The notes under the pieces: model-generated | Told to the model about the DNA's origin: nothing | The model's input: only the letters and a program-made list of their open reading frames with translations | Databases searched by the model: none | From: Leptolyngbya sp. Prado105 | GTDB taxonomy: Bacteria > Cyanobacteriota > Cyanobacteriia > Leptolyngbyales > Leptolyngbyaceae | Length of the DNA: 64,000 nt | NCBI GenBank assembly: GCA_025454375.1 | Contig: JALOOO010000001.1 | Location: forward strand, 19,826-83,825 | Reading direction: 5' to 3' | Translations under genes and position numbers: made by a program | Shown: positions 1-9,020 of the stretch, piece after piece | How positions within the stretch are numbered: the first letter of the stretch is position 1 | How the letters are laid out: each line of letters starts with the position of its first letter

Positions 1-65
1 ATCCACAACCGGGTATCTATGATCTTGGTGAATGTATCAATTTATCAAGACTTAGGAGAAAAACT

Positions 66-332
66 TTGCTTTACTCATTGCTTCTTACCACAACTCCGCA
101 CACGATCGCATGGTCACCTAGCGTCGGAATTACGATGTCGCTTTGCTGTTTGTTTTCAGTTGCGATCGGACGGTTTGCGATTAAGAATCGTGGCGTTGGC
201 GCAAAACTCCCGGTGAAGACTCCTGCACTGTTTGAAGGGTTCGGAGTGCCTGAATTGCTTGGAACGATGAGCTTGGGACATGTTTTGGGTGCGGGTGTCA
301 TTCTCGGATTGAGCAACGCGGGCGTGCTGTAA
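66..332 (+). CDS. psaK: Photosystem I subunit PsaK (subunit X)
   Basis: An 88-residue thylakoid membrane protein of the PsaK family, a peripheral antenna subunit of photosystem I that binds chlorophyll and carotenoid. Family features are visible: the N-terminal TIAWSPSVG block (residues 13-21), a first hydrophobic helix around residues 19-37, a polar loop, and a C-terminal helix ending GHVLGAGVILGLSNAGVL. The start is TTG at 66, chosen because AGGAGAA (54-60) lies at ideal spacing and the next in-frame ATG (residue 24) would remove the first helix. A T-rich run follows the stop directly. The gene is convergent with the next one. Length is typical for the family. Confidence 0.9.
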   Translation: MLYSLLLTTTPHTIAWSPSVGITMSLCCLFSVAIGRFAIKNRGVGAKLPVKTPALFEGFGVPELLGTMSLGHVLGAGVILGLSNAGVL

Positions 333-387
333 TTTTTTTGCGTTGAGCCAATTTTGCATTGGCACGTTCATTGCAAACACTGGAGTT

Positions 388-415
388 GTAGAGACGCGAT
401 CGATCGCGTCTCTAC
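388..415. repeat. Perfect 28-bp palindrome of the GTAGAGACG type
   Basis: The sequence reads GTAGAGACGCGATC followed by its exact reverse complement, so the whole 28 bp is self-complementary. GTAGAGACG...CGTCTCTAC palindromes are familiar interspersed elements in cyanobacterial intergenic DNA. It sits between the convergent psaK and glycosidase-like genes, where it could fold in either transcript and act as a bidirectional end signal. That role is inference. Confidence 0.75.
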
Positions 416-455
416 GGGCGTTTCGCAAGGGTCGGGAAGCGGATCAACTGCCCAA

Positions 456-1430
456 TTATTTCGTGAATTGTAATGCGACCTGGTTGTCTCGTTGAAAGGT
501 TGCCCACGATCGTTTTAACGCTTCTGGGGCTGGAAATCGGCTGTCGTAAACTGTAATCACATTCGTCAACTCTCGACCCGCAGGTTGCAAAACACGCTTG
601 CCTGAAGCTAGAGCAACCGAAGTGCCGCCATCGAGATTCATCGCTTCATGCGCGCCGATCGCTCTCATAATCTCGGCTTCTTTACGCAGGGTAATCGGCT
701 TGTGAAAGGTGACCAGATACAACCGATTCGCGCTTTTGGGAAACCCGATCGCCGATCGCGTCGCAACTCCCATCACCGCCGGATCGCTGAATCCTTCCTG
801 TTTTGGATGAATCGAAATCTTGCCTTGCTTTAATAGCCTTGGACCTGCCGTCAGTGAGAACCAGTGCTGATCCCATTTGGGCTTGCCTTCGGTACGAGCC
901 GTCACCATTTCAAGCTGAGTACCGCGCTTTAAGCCGAGAGTAGTTCCATAATTCTCCCAAGGGCTGTACTTGACAAATCGACCTGCGGCGACCATATTTC
1001 CCATCACCCGCTTCTGCCCGTCCATACTGAAAAACGTGCCGCTTGCAGTAATGGCAGCCCGATGACGTTTTACCATCGATTCAAATGCTTCGTCGCCCCT
1101 TGTCGATCGCGCACTGTTTGCCTGAATCGCTTCGTTTGCCAGCCCGATATTGATAAAAGTCTGCGGATCGCTTAGAGCGATCGTTACTAAGCGGATTGGA
1201 ACACCTGAGATCGTTCTTTCGACTAAAGTGACAGGGCGAGCAACCCTCGGACGATCTGACGGATCAGCCGCTTGAGCTATCGGTGCAAGCGGTTGAGGAG
1301 TAATGCCAGCGCGGGGTAATAAGATCGCGCAGGTTAAAAGGGTGCAGGTAACTGTCACGGAAAAACTACCGGGAACAGACGATAACCAACGAATCATGAA
1401 GCGTTTTCGGTGAGAAACTCTGTCAATCAT
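456..1430 (-). CDS. Phosphodiester glycosidase family protein (NAGPA/DUF2233-like), exported
   Basis: A 324-residue protein with a hydrophobic N-terminal segment (about residues 22-40) consistent with a signal peptide or anchor, followed by a NAGPA-like domain. Visible family signatures are TFFSMDG (132-138) and the C-terminal NLDGGTSVAL block (265-274), which corresponds to the NLDGGGS motif of phosphodiester glycosidases such as the mannose-6-phosphate uncovering enzyme. The bacterial substrate is unknown; cell-wall glycan phosphodiesters are a common guess. A start at Met12 (1397) would also keep the signal segment. It stands alone, 192 bp from its leftward-transcribed upstream neighbour. 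Confidence 0.8.
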   Translation of the reverse strand: MIDRVSHRKRFMIRWLSSVPGSFSVTVTCTLLTCAILLPRAGITPQPLAPIAQAADPSDRPRVARPVTLVERTISGVPIRLVTIALSDPQTFINIGLANEAIQANSARSTRGDEAFESMVKRHRAAITASGTFFSMDGQKRVMGNMVAAGRFVKYSPWENYGTTLGLKRGTQLEMVTARTEGKPKWDQHWFSLTAGPRLLKQGKISIHPKQEGFSDPAVMGVATRSAIGFPKSANRLYLVTFHKPITLRKEAEIMRAIGAHEAMNLDGGTSVALASGKRVLQPAGRELTNVITVYDSRFPAPEALKRSWATFQRDNQVALQFTK

Positions 1431-1622
1431 GCCTTGCTAATCAATTTCTCAAAGACTGATTAAAAATACGTAATAACTTTTAGCAAAAGTCCATCGCCAG
1501 GTAGAGGTAGAACAGTTGCAATCCCCACACATGACCTTATTTTCCATAGAATCACGGAGATGATCCGGAAAAGTCTCCGAGTTCAAAAAACTTTCATTGA
1601 TTGATAAATATTAGATGTCGAA

Positions 1623-3968
1623 TTACTTGCCTTTCGGGTAGGCAATTCGCTGGTGATTCGATTGCTGCCAAACCTGCACAAACACCTCGGCGATCGTTGT
1701 CATTTCCGATCGCGTCAAACCCGATTCATTTAACTGCCCATCTTTCCAACGCGCTGCCAAGATTTTATTAATCATGTTTAACGCATCATCAGGTGTCGCG
1801 TCTTTGAGCGATCGCAGTGCCGCCTCGCAAGAATCTGCTAACATCACAATTCCAGTTTCTCTAGACTGCGGTGAAGGACCGTCATAGCGAAAATCCACGT
1901 CGTCTACGGTGATCGATGAATCCTGCTGAGCGCGTTGTTGGGCTTGATGATGAAAATACCCGATCGTCATTGTGCCTTGATGCTCTGGAATGAACGCCTG
2001 CACGACTTTGGGTAATCTCGCTCGACGTGCCATCACTAACCCTTCAGTGACATGCTTTTTAATAATGGCGGCACTCTGCCAGGGGTCATCGATTAAATCG
2101 TGCTTATTCACTCCGCCCATTTGATTTTCGATGAATCCGAGCGGATCGTGCATTTTGCCAATGTCATGGTAGAGCGTGCCTGCTCTGACGAGTTCCACAT
2201 TGCATCTCAGCGCACGTGCGGCAGCTTCTGCAAGATTCGCGACAAACAAAGTATGTTGAAAAGTTCCAGGGGTTTCTGCGGCAAGTCGTTTTAGCAAGGC
2301 TCGATTAGGATTTGCGAGTTCTACTAAGCGCAAGGTCGTCACCACATCAAACAGATGCTCAAGATAGGGACTAATCCCGATCGCAATAATGCTCCACCCT
2401 AACCCCAACAATCCTTCTAAAACCGCTCCGCCAAGCAACCGATACCAATCCCCAGACAAAGCAGCTAAGACCAAGTACAGAACACCCTGCGTCACCCCGA
2501 CCCCTAACCCTAGAAATGCTAACTCTTCACGCGATCGCACTCTCGCGGCAAGCAATGCTACTGTTAATCCTGCGATCGTGCTGGGAAGCCATTGGGTCAG
2601 GGTCAATCCCATCGCGATCGGCAACATCAGCGCGAGCAGTCCAACACCGGTCACTGCTAGCACAGATCCATAGAACGTCCCCATCAGAACGCCGATCGCA
2701 GGGAGATTGGTCGATGGCGCTTGAATCAGAATCAGCAGCGGCGTACTTAAGCACATCAACCCGACTAGCCAGTAATCTCGATTTCGCAGACCTTTGGGGT
2801 GATAGCGCTGCTCAAGTTGCCAGAAGAGGAGGATAGAGCTACCTACTCCACCAATTAAGCCAATCAAACCCCACCAATTGGTTTCGCGGCGGCTGAGCTT
2901 GAAGTAGTCGAGCAAGATAAAATCATCAGGTGTAATTTCTTGCCCTTGCTTCACAATTACTTTGCCCCGATAGGCATTGACCATGACAGGTTCAACATAA
3001 CTTGCGGCGAGTTCAGCTTGTTGGCGGGTTCGCATTTCGTCTTTAATTAAATTCGGTTTGAGGGCATTGACCAGAATTTGAGCCGCGATCGTTCTTGCTT
3101 CAGGCGGGGTTGCAATTTGCAGATTCAGCGTAATTGCATTTCTCAGTTGGGTTTCTTCTAATCCAGGAGCAATCCCTTGCATCAACATGCGATCGAGCGC
3201 TGCTGTAATCTCGGTTTGAGCTTTCTGCCAAGCGGAATCTGACAGGTCAAACAGGCTCGAATCGTATGGAGCTTGCAGCAGGGAACGGGCTTTGACATAT
3301 CGTTGCTGTGCCGCAATGATTTCATTGGTCAGCCCTGACAAGCCGTCTAATGTCGTTTGATTTTTGTGGCGAAATAGCTCGGATGCTGCTTGACGTTGTG
3401 CCGCATCGGCAAGGCGATCGACAAGTTGAGAATTTGGGGCTTGAGTCGCTTCCCAAATCGCTTTCCATTGCCATTCTTCTGCACTGCGTAAATATCGCTG
3501 AGTCGGTTCTGAGAGTTTTTCGAGTTCAACGAATGGAAATTTGCCAATTTCTTTACGCAGCTTTGTTCCAGTTGCAAGCTGCGATTGAACCGTGCGCCGA
3601 ATTTCATCTGTGATGACGACATCCGGCATATACATCGGAGTCGAAATATTGCGGGCAGCTTTGCGCTTTTCTTCGGTTGCCTGCTTATTTTCGACTTGAG
3701 CATTGCTAGGAGCCTCGATCGTTTCAGGGGCAATTTTCCCTGCGCTCAGGCGCGGCTGATCGTAAAATCGCTGTCCCAATGCCGCCGCTAACACGAGCGA
3801 GGTCAAGGCGATGATCACAGATTTTGGGATTTTTGATTTTTGCCCAAGCGATTTCTTAAGTCCGCTGACTCGCTGTAGCGATCGAATCGACGCGGACTGC
3901 TTTAGATGCTTCCCCGACTCATTGCACACTCGTTGAATTTGTTGCGCCCAAGATCGAAGGGAGTTCAT
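1623..3968 (-). CDS. 7TM-HD family membrane phosphohydrolase (PgpH/YqfF-like)
   Basis: About 781 residues. Order: a basic cytoplasmic N-terminus, one transmembrane helix, a large extracytoplasmic 7TMR-HDED sensor region, seven closely spaced membrane helices (beginning NWWGLIGLIGGVGSSILLFW), then a cytoplasmic HD domain with QHTLFVANLAE and YHDIGK carrying the metal-binding His-Asp pair. Characterised relatives (Listeria PgpH) hydrolyse cyclic di-AMP, so a role in c-di-AMP turnover is likely by homology. An upstream in-frame start at 4016 would add 16 residues (MCDQDCTR...). I prefer the ATG at 3968 because GGTGAG lies just upstream and the resulting basic N-terminus resembles relatives. Confidence 0.87.
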   Translation of the reverse strand: MNSLRSWAQQIQRVCNESGKHLKQSASIRSLQRVSGLKKSLGQKSKIPKSVIIALTSLVLAAALGQRFYDQPRLSAGKIAPETIEAPSNAQVENKQATEEKRKAARNISTPMYMPDVVITDEIRRTVQSQLATGTKLRKEIGKFPFVELEKLSEPTQRYLRSAEEWQWKAIWEATQAPNSQLVDRLADAAQRQAASELFRHKNQTTLDGLSGLTNEIIAAQQRYVKARSLLQAPYDSSLFDLSDSAWQKAQTEITAALDRMLMQGIAPGLEETQLRNAITLNLQIATPPEARTIAAQILVNALKPNLIKDEMRTRQQAELAASYVEPVMVNAYRGKVIVKQGQEITPDDFILLDYFKLSRRETNWWGLIGLIGGVGSSILLFWQLEQRYHPKGLRNRDYWLVGLMCLSTPLLILIQAPSTNLPAIGVLMGTFYGSVLAVTGVGLLALMLPIAMGLTLTQWLPSTIAGLTVALLAARVRSREELAFLGLGVGVTQGVLYLVLAALSGDWYRLLGGAVLEGLLGLGWSIIAIGISPYLEHLFDVVTTLRLVELANPNRALLKRLAAETPGTFQHTLFVANLAEAAARALRCNVELVRAGTLYHDIGKMHDPLGFIENQMGGVNKHDLIDDPWQSAAIIKKHVTEGLVMARRARLPKVVQAFIPEHQGTMTIGYFHHQAQQRAQQDSSITVDDVDFRYDGPSPQSRETGIVMLADSCEAALRSLKDATPDDALNMINKILAARWKDGQLNESGLTRSEMTTIAEVFVQVWQQSNHQRIAYPKGK

Positions 3969-4364
3969 CACTAGCTCACCACCTCGTTGTAATCTTGTGC
4001 AATCTTGATCACACATGACCTACGCATCACTCTACTAGGTTTTGAGACATTTGATTAACCCTTTCAACACGAAAAATTTGCGATCGTACTAATCGATAAG
4101 TAAAGTCAACTATTAGTATCAAATCTCATTAATTATTAGCCTATAAAAGTTTTGTAGCCAAACGATAGCAAGAATTATAGGAACAAATTGCATAGAAATA
4201 CTCGTATATTAAGTGAGAATAGTCGCATTAGTGTAAAGCGACTATTCGCCTCTCTGCGAGCTTAGATCGACAAAAATCCGATCCATAATCTAAGGATTTC
4301 CTGAGATTTGAGTGTCAATTTCATTACATAACCTGCTCTGTTTGTCCCCCTATCCGAGATTTTC
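3969..4364. other. Divergent intergenic region with a 10-bp inverted repeat
   Basis: This roughly 390-bp AT-rich stretch separates the leftward 7TM-HD gene from the rightward Crp-family gene and must hold both promoters. It contains a perfect inverted repeat, GAATAGTCGC (4217-4226) and GCGACTATTC (4238-4247), separated by 11 nt. It lies about 120 bp before the regulator start and is a plausible operator, possibly autoregulatory. I could not fix a -10/-35 pair and found no gene here. Confidence 0.5.
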
Positions 4365-4979
4365 ATGCCACTGACTCATCAATCTTCTAGAAACTCATCG
4401 CTGACCATATCGCTTGTGATGGCTCCTGAGCTTCAGTTTCAGCGAAAAAAACGATTGTCCCTACGTCCTGACTGTCTCTGGGAAATCAAAGAAGGCTATG
4501 TTCGCTCTGTAACGTGGAGTGAATCTGGAGAAGTTGCAACTCTAGGAATTTGGGGCGCGGGTGATCGGATTGGTAAACCGTTGTCTCGGCTGAAATGCTA
4601 TCAGCTTGAATGTTTAACTGAGGTGAGCGCGCAACTCACTCCAACCTCAGATGCCGAAGCTCACGCCGCCTGTATTCACCATACACATCAGACTGAAATC
4701 ATGTTGCGATTGATGCACATTCGATCGACTTCACAGCGACTGCTTCAACTGCTCTACTGGCTTGCCGCCCGATTTGGAACAAGGGTCGATCGAGGATATT
4801 TGCTAGATTTGCCGCTGACGCATCAATTGATTGCTGAAATGATTGGGACGACGAGAGTGACTGTGACCCGAATGCTGAATGACTTTACGCAGAAAAGAAA
4901 GATTTGTCCATTGCCTCGGCGCAAACTGCTGCTGTTATGTGCTGATCTTGCACCCGCCCTAAGCGAATTTGAAATCTAA
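4365..4979 (+). CDS. Crp/Fnr family transcriptional regulator with reduced sensor domain
   Basis: A 204-residue DNA-binding protein. The C-terminal winged helix-turn-helix is clear: LTHQLIAEMIGTTRVTVTRM (about residues 149-168) is a typical Crp/Fnr recognition unit, preceded by a dimerisation helix (MLRLMHIRSTSQRLLQLLYW). The N-terminal effector domain is short and poorly conserved. It starts with a partial beta-roll (LWEIKEGYVRSV, then GDRIG) and lacks the cAMP phosphate-binding cassette, so the ligand is unknown and may be absent. It is divergent from the 7TM-HD gene and 52 bp ahead of the methyltransferase, so it could control either. NtcA is ruled out by the weak sensor domain. Confidence 0.85.
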   Translation: MPLTHQSSRNSSLTISLVMAPELQFQRKKRLSLRPDCLWEIKEGYVRSVTWSESGEVATLGIWGAGDRIGKPLSRLKCYQLECLTEVSAQLTPTSDAEAHAACIHHTHQTEIMLRLMHIRSTSQRLLQLLYWLAARFGTRVDRGYLLDLPLTHQLIAEMIGTTRVTVTRMLNDFTQKRKICPLPRRKLLLLCADLAPALSEFEI

Positions 4980-5031
4980 GATTGAACTGCGCTAGATTGG
5001 CATTTAGTGAAAGCGCTACCGCATTTGATTC

Positions 5032-6018
5032 ATGAATTTATCTCTCGTTCTTTGGCTGTTAATCGCTCTGCCAATTCTTGGTGTTGCGCTTTATCTTTTG
5101 ACTCCCCGTCGCTATCAGTCTTCTGACTCTGTTGCAGGCTCCTACGATGAGTGGACAGAGGACGGAATTTTAGAATTTTACTGGGGAGAACATATTCACC
5201 TTGGGCATTACGGAGTGCCGCCGTGCCGCAAAGATTTTCGATTGGCAAAATCGGACTTTGTGCATGAAATGGTGCGCTGGGGTGGACTCGATCGACTCCC
5301 ACCCGGAACAACAGTCTTAGATGTCGGATGCGGCATTGGGGGCAGCAGTCGAATTTTGGCAAAAGATTACGGATTTGATGTCACGGGTGTAACGATCAGC
5401 CCGCAGCAGGTCAAACGCGCTCAGGACTTAACCCCTGCGGGCGTGAGTGCCAAATTTCTCGTAGACGATGCCATGGCGCTGTCTTATCCGGATGCCAGTT
5501 TTGATGTCGTTTGGTCGATCGAAGCGGGTCCACATATGCCCGATAAAGCCAGATTCGCAAGAGAACTGATGCGCGTTCTCAAACCGGGCGGCATTCTTGT
5601 CGTTGCCGATTGGAATCAGAGAGACGATCGCCAAATTCCGCTTAACTTTTGGGAGCGTCCTGTGATGAAGCAACTGCTAGACCAATGGGCGCATCCTGCT
5701 TTTTCGAGTATTGAAGGCTTTTCTGAACACTTAGCCGCAACTGGATTTGTCGAGGGTGAAGTGATCACGGCTGATTGGACAGTCCCGACGCTCCCCTCTT
5801 GGTTCGATTCGATCTGGCAAGGGATTGCTCGACCGAAGGGACTGATCAAATTTGGGGTATCTGGATTAATTAAATCGTTGCGAGAAGTGCCCACCTTAAT
5901 CCTGATGCGAATTGCCTTTGGGGCAGGTCTATGTCGATTTGGCATGTTCCGCGCTCAGCGCAATCCTCTAATTTCTGAACGATCGCAAGACATCTCAACC
6001 GCCACCGCTCACCATTAA
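5032..6018 (+). CDS. MPBQ/MSBQ methyltransferase (Sll0418-like)
   Basis: A 328-residue SAM-dependent methyltransferase of the 2-methyl-6-phytyl/solanesyl-benzoquinone type, which adds a ring methyl in tocopherol and plastoquinone synthesis. An N-terminal membrane anchor (about 5-24) precedes the SAM motif VLDVGCGIGGSSRILAKDYG (95-114) and the acidic partner VDDAMALSYPDASFDVVWS. The remembered Synechocystis Sll0418 sequence matches closely along most of the length, including YQSSDSVA, HIHLGHYG, ADWNQRDDRQ and WTVPTLP. The start ATG at 5032 gives the expected anchor. It probably acts at the thylakoid or inner membrane. A bidirectional hairpin lies just past the stop. Confidence 0.88.
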   Translation: MNLSLVLWLLIALPILGVALYLLTPRRYQSSDSVAGSYDEWTEDGILEFYWGEHIHLGHYGVPPCRKDFRLAKSDFVHEMVRWGGLDRLPPGTTVLDVGCGIGGSSRILAKDYGFDVTGVTISPQQVKRAQDLTPAGVSAKFLVDDAMALSYPDASFDVVWSIEAGPHMPDKARFARELMRVLKPGGILVVADWNQRDDRQIPLNFWERPVMKQLLDQWAHPAFSSIEGFSEHLAATGFVEGEVITADWTVPTLPSWFDSIWQGIARPKGLIKFGVSGLIKSLREVPTLILMRIAFGAGLCRFGMFRAQRNPLISERSQDISTATAHH

Positions 6019-6022
6019 ACAT

Positions 6023-6057
6023 AAAAAACACCCTTCACTATTTAGTTAGAAGGGTGT
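6023..6057 (-). terminator. Rho-independent terminator between convergent genes
   Basis: A 9-bp perfect stem, ACACCCTTC (6028-6036) with GAAGGGTGT (6049-6057), and a 12-nt loop. Read leftward, the stem is followed directly by a T run (complement of the A run 6023-6028), so it fits termination of the PEP-CTERM gene. In the other direction there is no good T tract. Confidence 0.8.
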
Positions 6058-6112
6058 CACTTGTTAAAAACCTTTAGGTGTCGCTGAATTTCAATGCCAG
6101 GGAGTTGAGCAA

Positions 6113-6826
6113 TTACTCTTCTGTTTGAACTTGTTTTTTGCGCTTCAGCAGCAATGCACCTGCAACTGCGCTCAAGCCTAGAATCGCCGTCGGTTCAGGA
6201 ACCGAAGCCATACGGAACGAGTGATTATCGGACTCAAAACCACCGCCTCCGATTTGCGAAATCACAATCCGATTGAAGAACTCATTCTTCTGGTTTGTGC
6301 TGAAATGCACATAGCCATTTCCTTCGTTGCCATGCTGTGCCGCACGGACTTCAGCCAGAGGATTAACATCGGTGTAGCCAACGGTTTTGATCAGACGACC
6401 GCCATCAAAGAATGAGAAGGTATTTCCGGGACTCATTGCGCCCCAGTTGATGCCGAAGTAGTCCAAGTGACCTTCCAAATCGATCGTCACATCATTGCCT
6501 GCAAACACAGCCAGATATTTGCTGTCATTGACTGCTCCACCAACACCCGCAGGCGACCAGACATCAGAACGAACATTGCTAGAACCGCTGGCGTTCTGAA
6601 AGCTGTATTTTGCGAATCCTGTAGTGGGTGCGCTACCGGAGTTAAAATCTACAGTTCTTGTGCCGGGAAGCTGCAAGTCAGAAAATGCACCCTGATTGGT
6701 AACCCCACCGGGTCCGGTCGCTCCACCTGTAATGCTGAAGCTAATCGCTTGAGCCGATCCCGCGTGGCTGATCACTGCGATCGCCGATACTGCTGCAACA
6801 GACACTAGACCTTTAACAAACTTCAT
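6113..6826 (-). CDS. PEP-CTERM sorted exported protein
   Basis: A 237-residue secreted protein. A signal peptide (residues 1-27, MKFVKGLVSVAAVSAIAVISHAG then SAQA) is followed by a beta-rich Gly/Asn/Ser-rich body and a canonical PEP-CTERM tail: VPEP at about 208-211, a hydrophobic stretch LGLSAVAGALLL, then basic KRKKQ. Such tails are recognised and cleaved by exosortase, delivering the protein to the surface or extracellular matrix. The body (VDFNSGSAPTTGFAKY, DVTIDLEGHLDYFGINWG) resembles cyanobacterial PEP-CTERM proteins of unknown binding function. No exosortase gene is in the window. Terminator at 6023-6057. Confidence 0.85.
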   Translation of the reverse strand: MKFVKGLVSVAAVSAIAVISHAGSAQAISFSITGGATGPGGVTNQGAFSDLQLPGTRTVDFNSGSAPTTGFAKYSFQNASGSSNVRSDVWSPAGVGGAVNDSKYLAVFAGNDVTIDLEGHLDYFGINWGAMSPGNTFSFFDGGRLIKTVGYTDVNPLAEVRAAQHGNEGNGYVHFSTNQKNEFFNRIVISQIGGGGFESDNHSFRMASVPEPTAILGLSAVAGALLLKRKKQVQTEE

Positions 6827-7342
6827 AAGATTTGCAAACTAACTCTATGCCGTCATTATTCGTGTAGGTCAAGGTGAAAGCTTTGAGAGAATGTACTGAA
6901 ATCTCAATTTATTTCGTTCTATCAAGTCTTGTAAGTCTTCGATAAAGGGCTGCAAAAAAATCCGTAGAAGTTCTTGCTCCAATCTAAAATTTGTGCATCG
7001 AGTTTCCCAAGTTTTACCGAGTTTTTTTGAGTCGTTTTGCGATTTTTCTCGAAATTTCAACTCAGAAGGCGTAGTCCTACGAGGATTGTAGAAGGCATAA
7101 ATTCGTCAGAATCTTAGAGCCTCCGCAATTCTTCAGAGATGAATTTAGTGTGAGAGTTACTGAGGCAGAATCGAAATTGCGCTGATCGGTTGAAATAAGC
7201 ACGGTAAGATTTAAGATTTGAGCGCGCATCTTGCACAACGTTGCTGGTTAGAATTGGGAAATGCTTTAACTCAAGCGTATTGTTGTTCATCAAATTTGAG
7301 CTTCGCCCGGATTCATTAAATGGCTCAAACTCCAGATTATCT
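6827..7342. other. Non-coding region between PEP-CTERM gene and metG
   Basis: A 516-bp divergent intergenic region. It contains only a lysine-rich 63-codon leftward open frame (6869-7060) with no family resemblance and no ribosome site, which I do not call. A short palindrome CGTAG-TC-CTACG lies near 7069-7080. No T-box leader or SAM riboswitch signature was recognised upstream of metG. Confidence 0.4.
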
Positions 7343-8941
7343 ATGAATTTTCAATCTTCAGAAAAATCGACTTTCTCACTGACCACTCCGCTTTACTATG
7401 TCAATGATTCGCCGCATATCGGCAGTGCTTACCCCACGATCGCGGCAGATGCTTTAGCGCGGTTTCAGCGGTTGCAGGGACGATCGGTTCGGTTTGTGAC
7501 GGGAAGTGATGAGCATGGGCAGAAAATTCAGCGGACTGCCGAGAGTTTAGGACGCACTCCAAAAGAACATTGTGATCTGGTCGTCGAAAGCTTCAAAACG
7601 CTGTGGGCGAAGTTAGAAGTGAAATACGATCGTTTTATTCGCACCACAGATGAGCCACACTCTGCGATCGTCAACGAGTTTTTTCAGCGGGTGTGGGACA
7701 ACGGCGACATTTATCTCAGCCAACAAAAAGGATGGTACTGCGTTTCCTGCGAAGAATTCAAAGAGGAGCGTGAGCTACTAGAAGGCAAGCGTTGTCCAAT
7801 CCATGTGAATAAACAAGTGGAGTGGCGCGATGAGGAAAACTACTTCTTCAGGCTTTCCAACTATCAAGAGAAATTAGAGAAACTTTATGCCGACGTGCCT
7901 GATTTTATTCAGCCTGATATTCGTCGCAATGAAGTGCTGAGCTTTGTCAGCCAAGGCTTACGAGATTTTTCGATCTCTCGCGTTAATTTTGATTGGGGCT
8001 TTTCTGTTCCTGGAGACCCAAAGCATACAATTTATGTATGGTTCGATGCGCTGCTCGGCTACATCACAGCGTTACTTGAACCCGATCAAGCGCCAACTTT
8101 AGAAAACGCTCTTTCTAAGTGGTATCCCTTCAATGTTCATATTATTGGAAAAGACATTCTGCGCTTCCACGCGGTTTATTTTCCAGCAATGTTAATGTCT
8201 GCCGGATTGCCACTCCCCGATCGCATCTTTGGTCACGGATTTCTAGTGCGCGACGGTGTAAAAATGGGCAAAAGTTCTGGCAATGCGATCGATGCGATCT
8301 CATTAGTTGAGCGCTACGGGGTGGATGCCTTTCGATACTATTTCCTCAAGGGTATCGAGTTTGGGCGAGACGGAGTATTTGACGAAGTGCGATTTGTGGA
8401 TCTGTGCAATGCAGATCTCGCAGATAACTTCGGCAACCTCCTGAATCGCACCCTAGGTCTGATTCATAAAAATAGTGGAGGAGTCGTTCCTGAAGTAGAG
8501 ATTGAACCTGATCATCCGCTGAGAGTCATTGGTGAAACATTAGGCGATCGAGTTGCGCAAGCATACGAAGCCTTAAAGTTTGATACGGCATGTGAAGAAG
8601 CCTTAATTCTTTTGCGTGCAGGCAACAAATACATCAATGAACAGGCTCCGTGGTCACTGTACAAACAAGGTAAAACTCAGGAAGCAGAATATGTTCTTTA
8701 TTCTGTACTGGAGTCAGTTCGATTAGCAGCCTATCTACTTGCTCCGATCATTCCGCAGACCAGTACAGCCGTTTATCAACAATTAGGTTTTAGTGTTGAC
8801 TTTAATGACGCTAGCTTAATTGATGTATCAAACACCTTCCCCAGTCAATCAAGATGGGGAATACTTCGAGCTAAACAACAACTTCAAAAGCCGCATCCTG
8901 TTTTTCAAAAACTCGAACTTCCCATTGAAAGTTCTGCCTAG
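7343..8941 (+). CDS. metG: Methionyl-tRNA synthetase
   Basis: A 532-residue class I aminoacyl-tRNA synthetase that charges tRNA-Met. The HIGH motif appears as HIGS (residues 25-28) and the KMSKS loop as KMGKS (about 307-311), followed by SSGNAID. A zinc-knuckle insertion carries CVSC (about 132-135) and KRCPIH, as in the one-knuckle MetG subgroup. The anticodon-binding helical domain fills the C-terminus; there is no EMAP/Trbp111-like tail. The open frame extends to 7241, but ATG at 7343 is the start that aligns with the family N-terminus (FSLTTPLYYVNDSPHIG). The NYN gene begins 79 bp downstream. Confidence 0.95.
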   Translation: MNFQSSEKSTFSLTTPLYYVNDSPHIGSAYPTIAADALARFQRLQGRSVRFVTGSDEHGQKIQRTAESLGRTPKEHCDLVVESFKTLWAKLEVKYDRFIRTTDEPHSAIVNEFFQRVWDNGDIYLSQQKGWYCVSCEEFKEERELLEGKRCPIHVNKQVEWRDEENYFFRLSNYQEKLEKLYADVPDFIQPDIRRNEVLSFVSQGLRDFSISRVNFDWGFSVPGDPKHTIYVWFDALLGYITALLEPDQAPTLENALSKWYPFNVHIIGKDILRFHAVYFPAMLMSAGLPLPDRIFGHGFLVRDGVKMGKSSGNAIDAISLVERYGVDAFRYYFLKGIEFGRDGVFDEVRFVDLCNADLADNFGNLLNRTLGLIHKNSGGVVPEVEIEPDHPLRVIGETLGDRVAQAYEALKFDTACEEALILLRAGNKYINEQAPWSLYKQGKTQEAEYVLYSVLESVRLAAYLLAPIIPQTSTAVYQQLGFSVDFNDASLIDVSNTFPSQSRWGILRAKQQLQKPHPVFQKLELPIESSA

Positions 8942-9020
8942 CGTCGATTGCTCAGTCTCTGTTGAATATCTGCTTCTTTTTAGTTCAAAACCTTTCATAA
9001 AAAAATCGAGGATAGCAATT

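Noticed and set aside
19-216. 65-codon frame overlapping psaK
   Set aside because: Shadow of psaK, which has a good ribosome site and clear family motifs.
6869-7060. 63-codon leftward frame between the PEP-CTERM gene and metG
   Set aside because: Lys-rich, no ribosome site, no recognisable family, in AT-rich intergenic DNA.
7343-8941. Possible T-box or SAM riboswitch before metG
   Set aside because: No conserved T-box sequence or SAM aptamer core could be recognised in 6827-7342.
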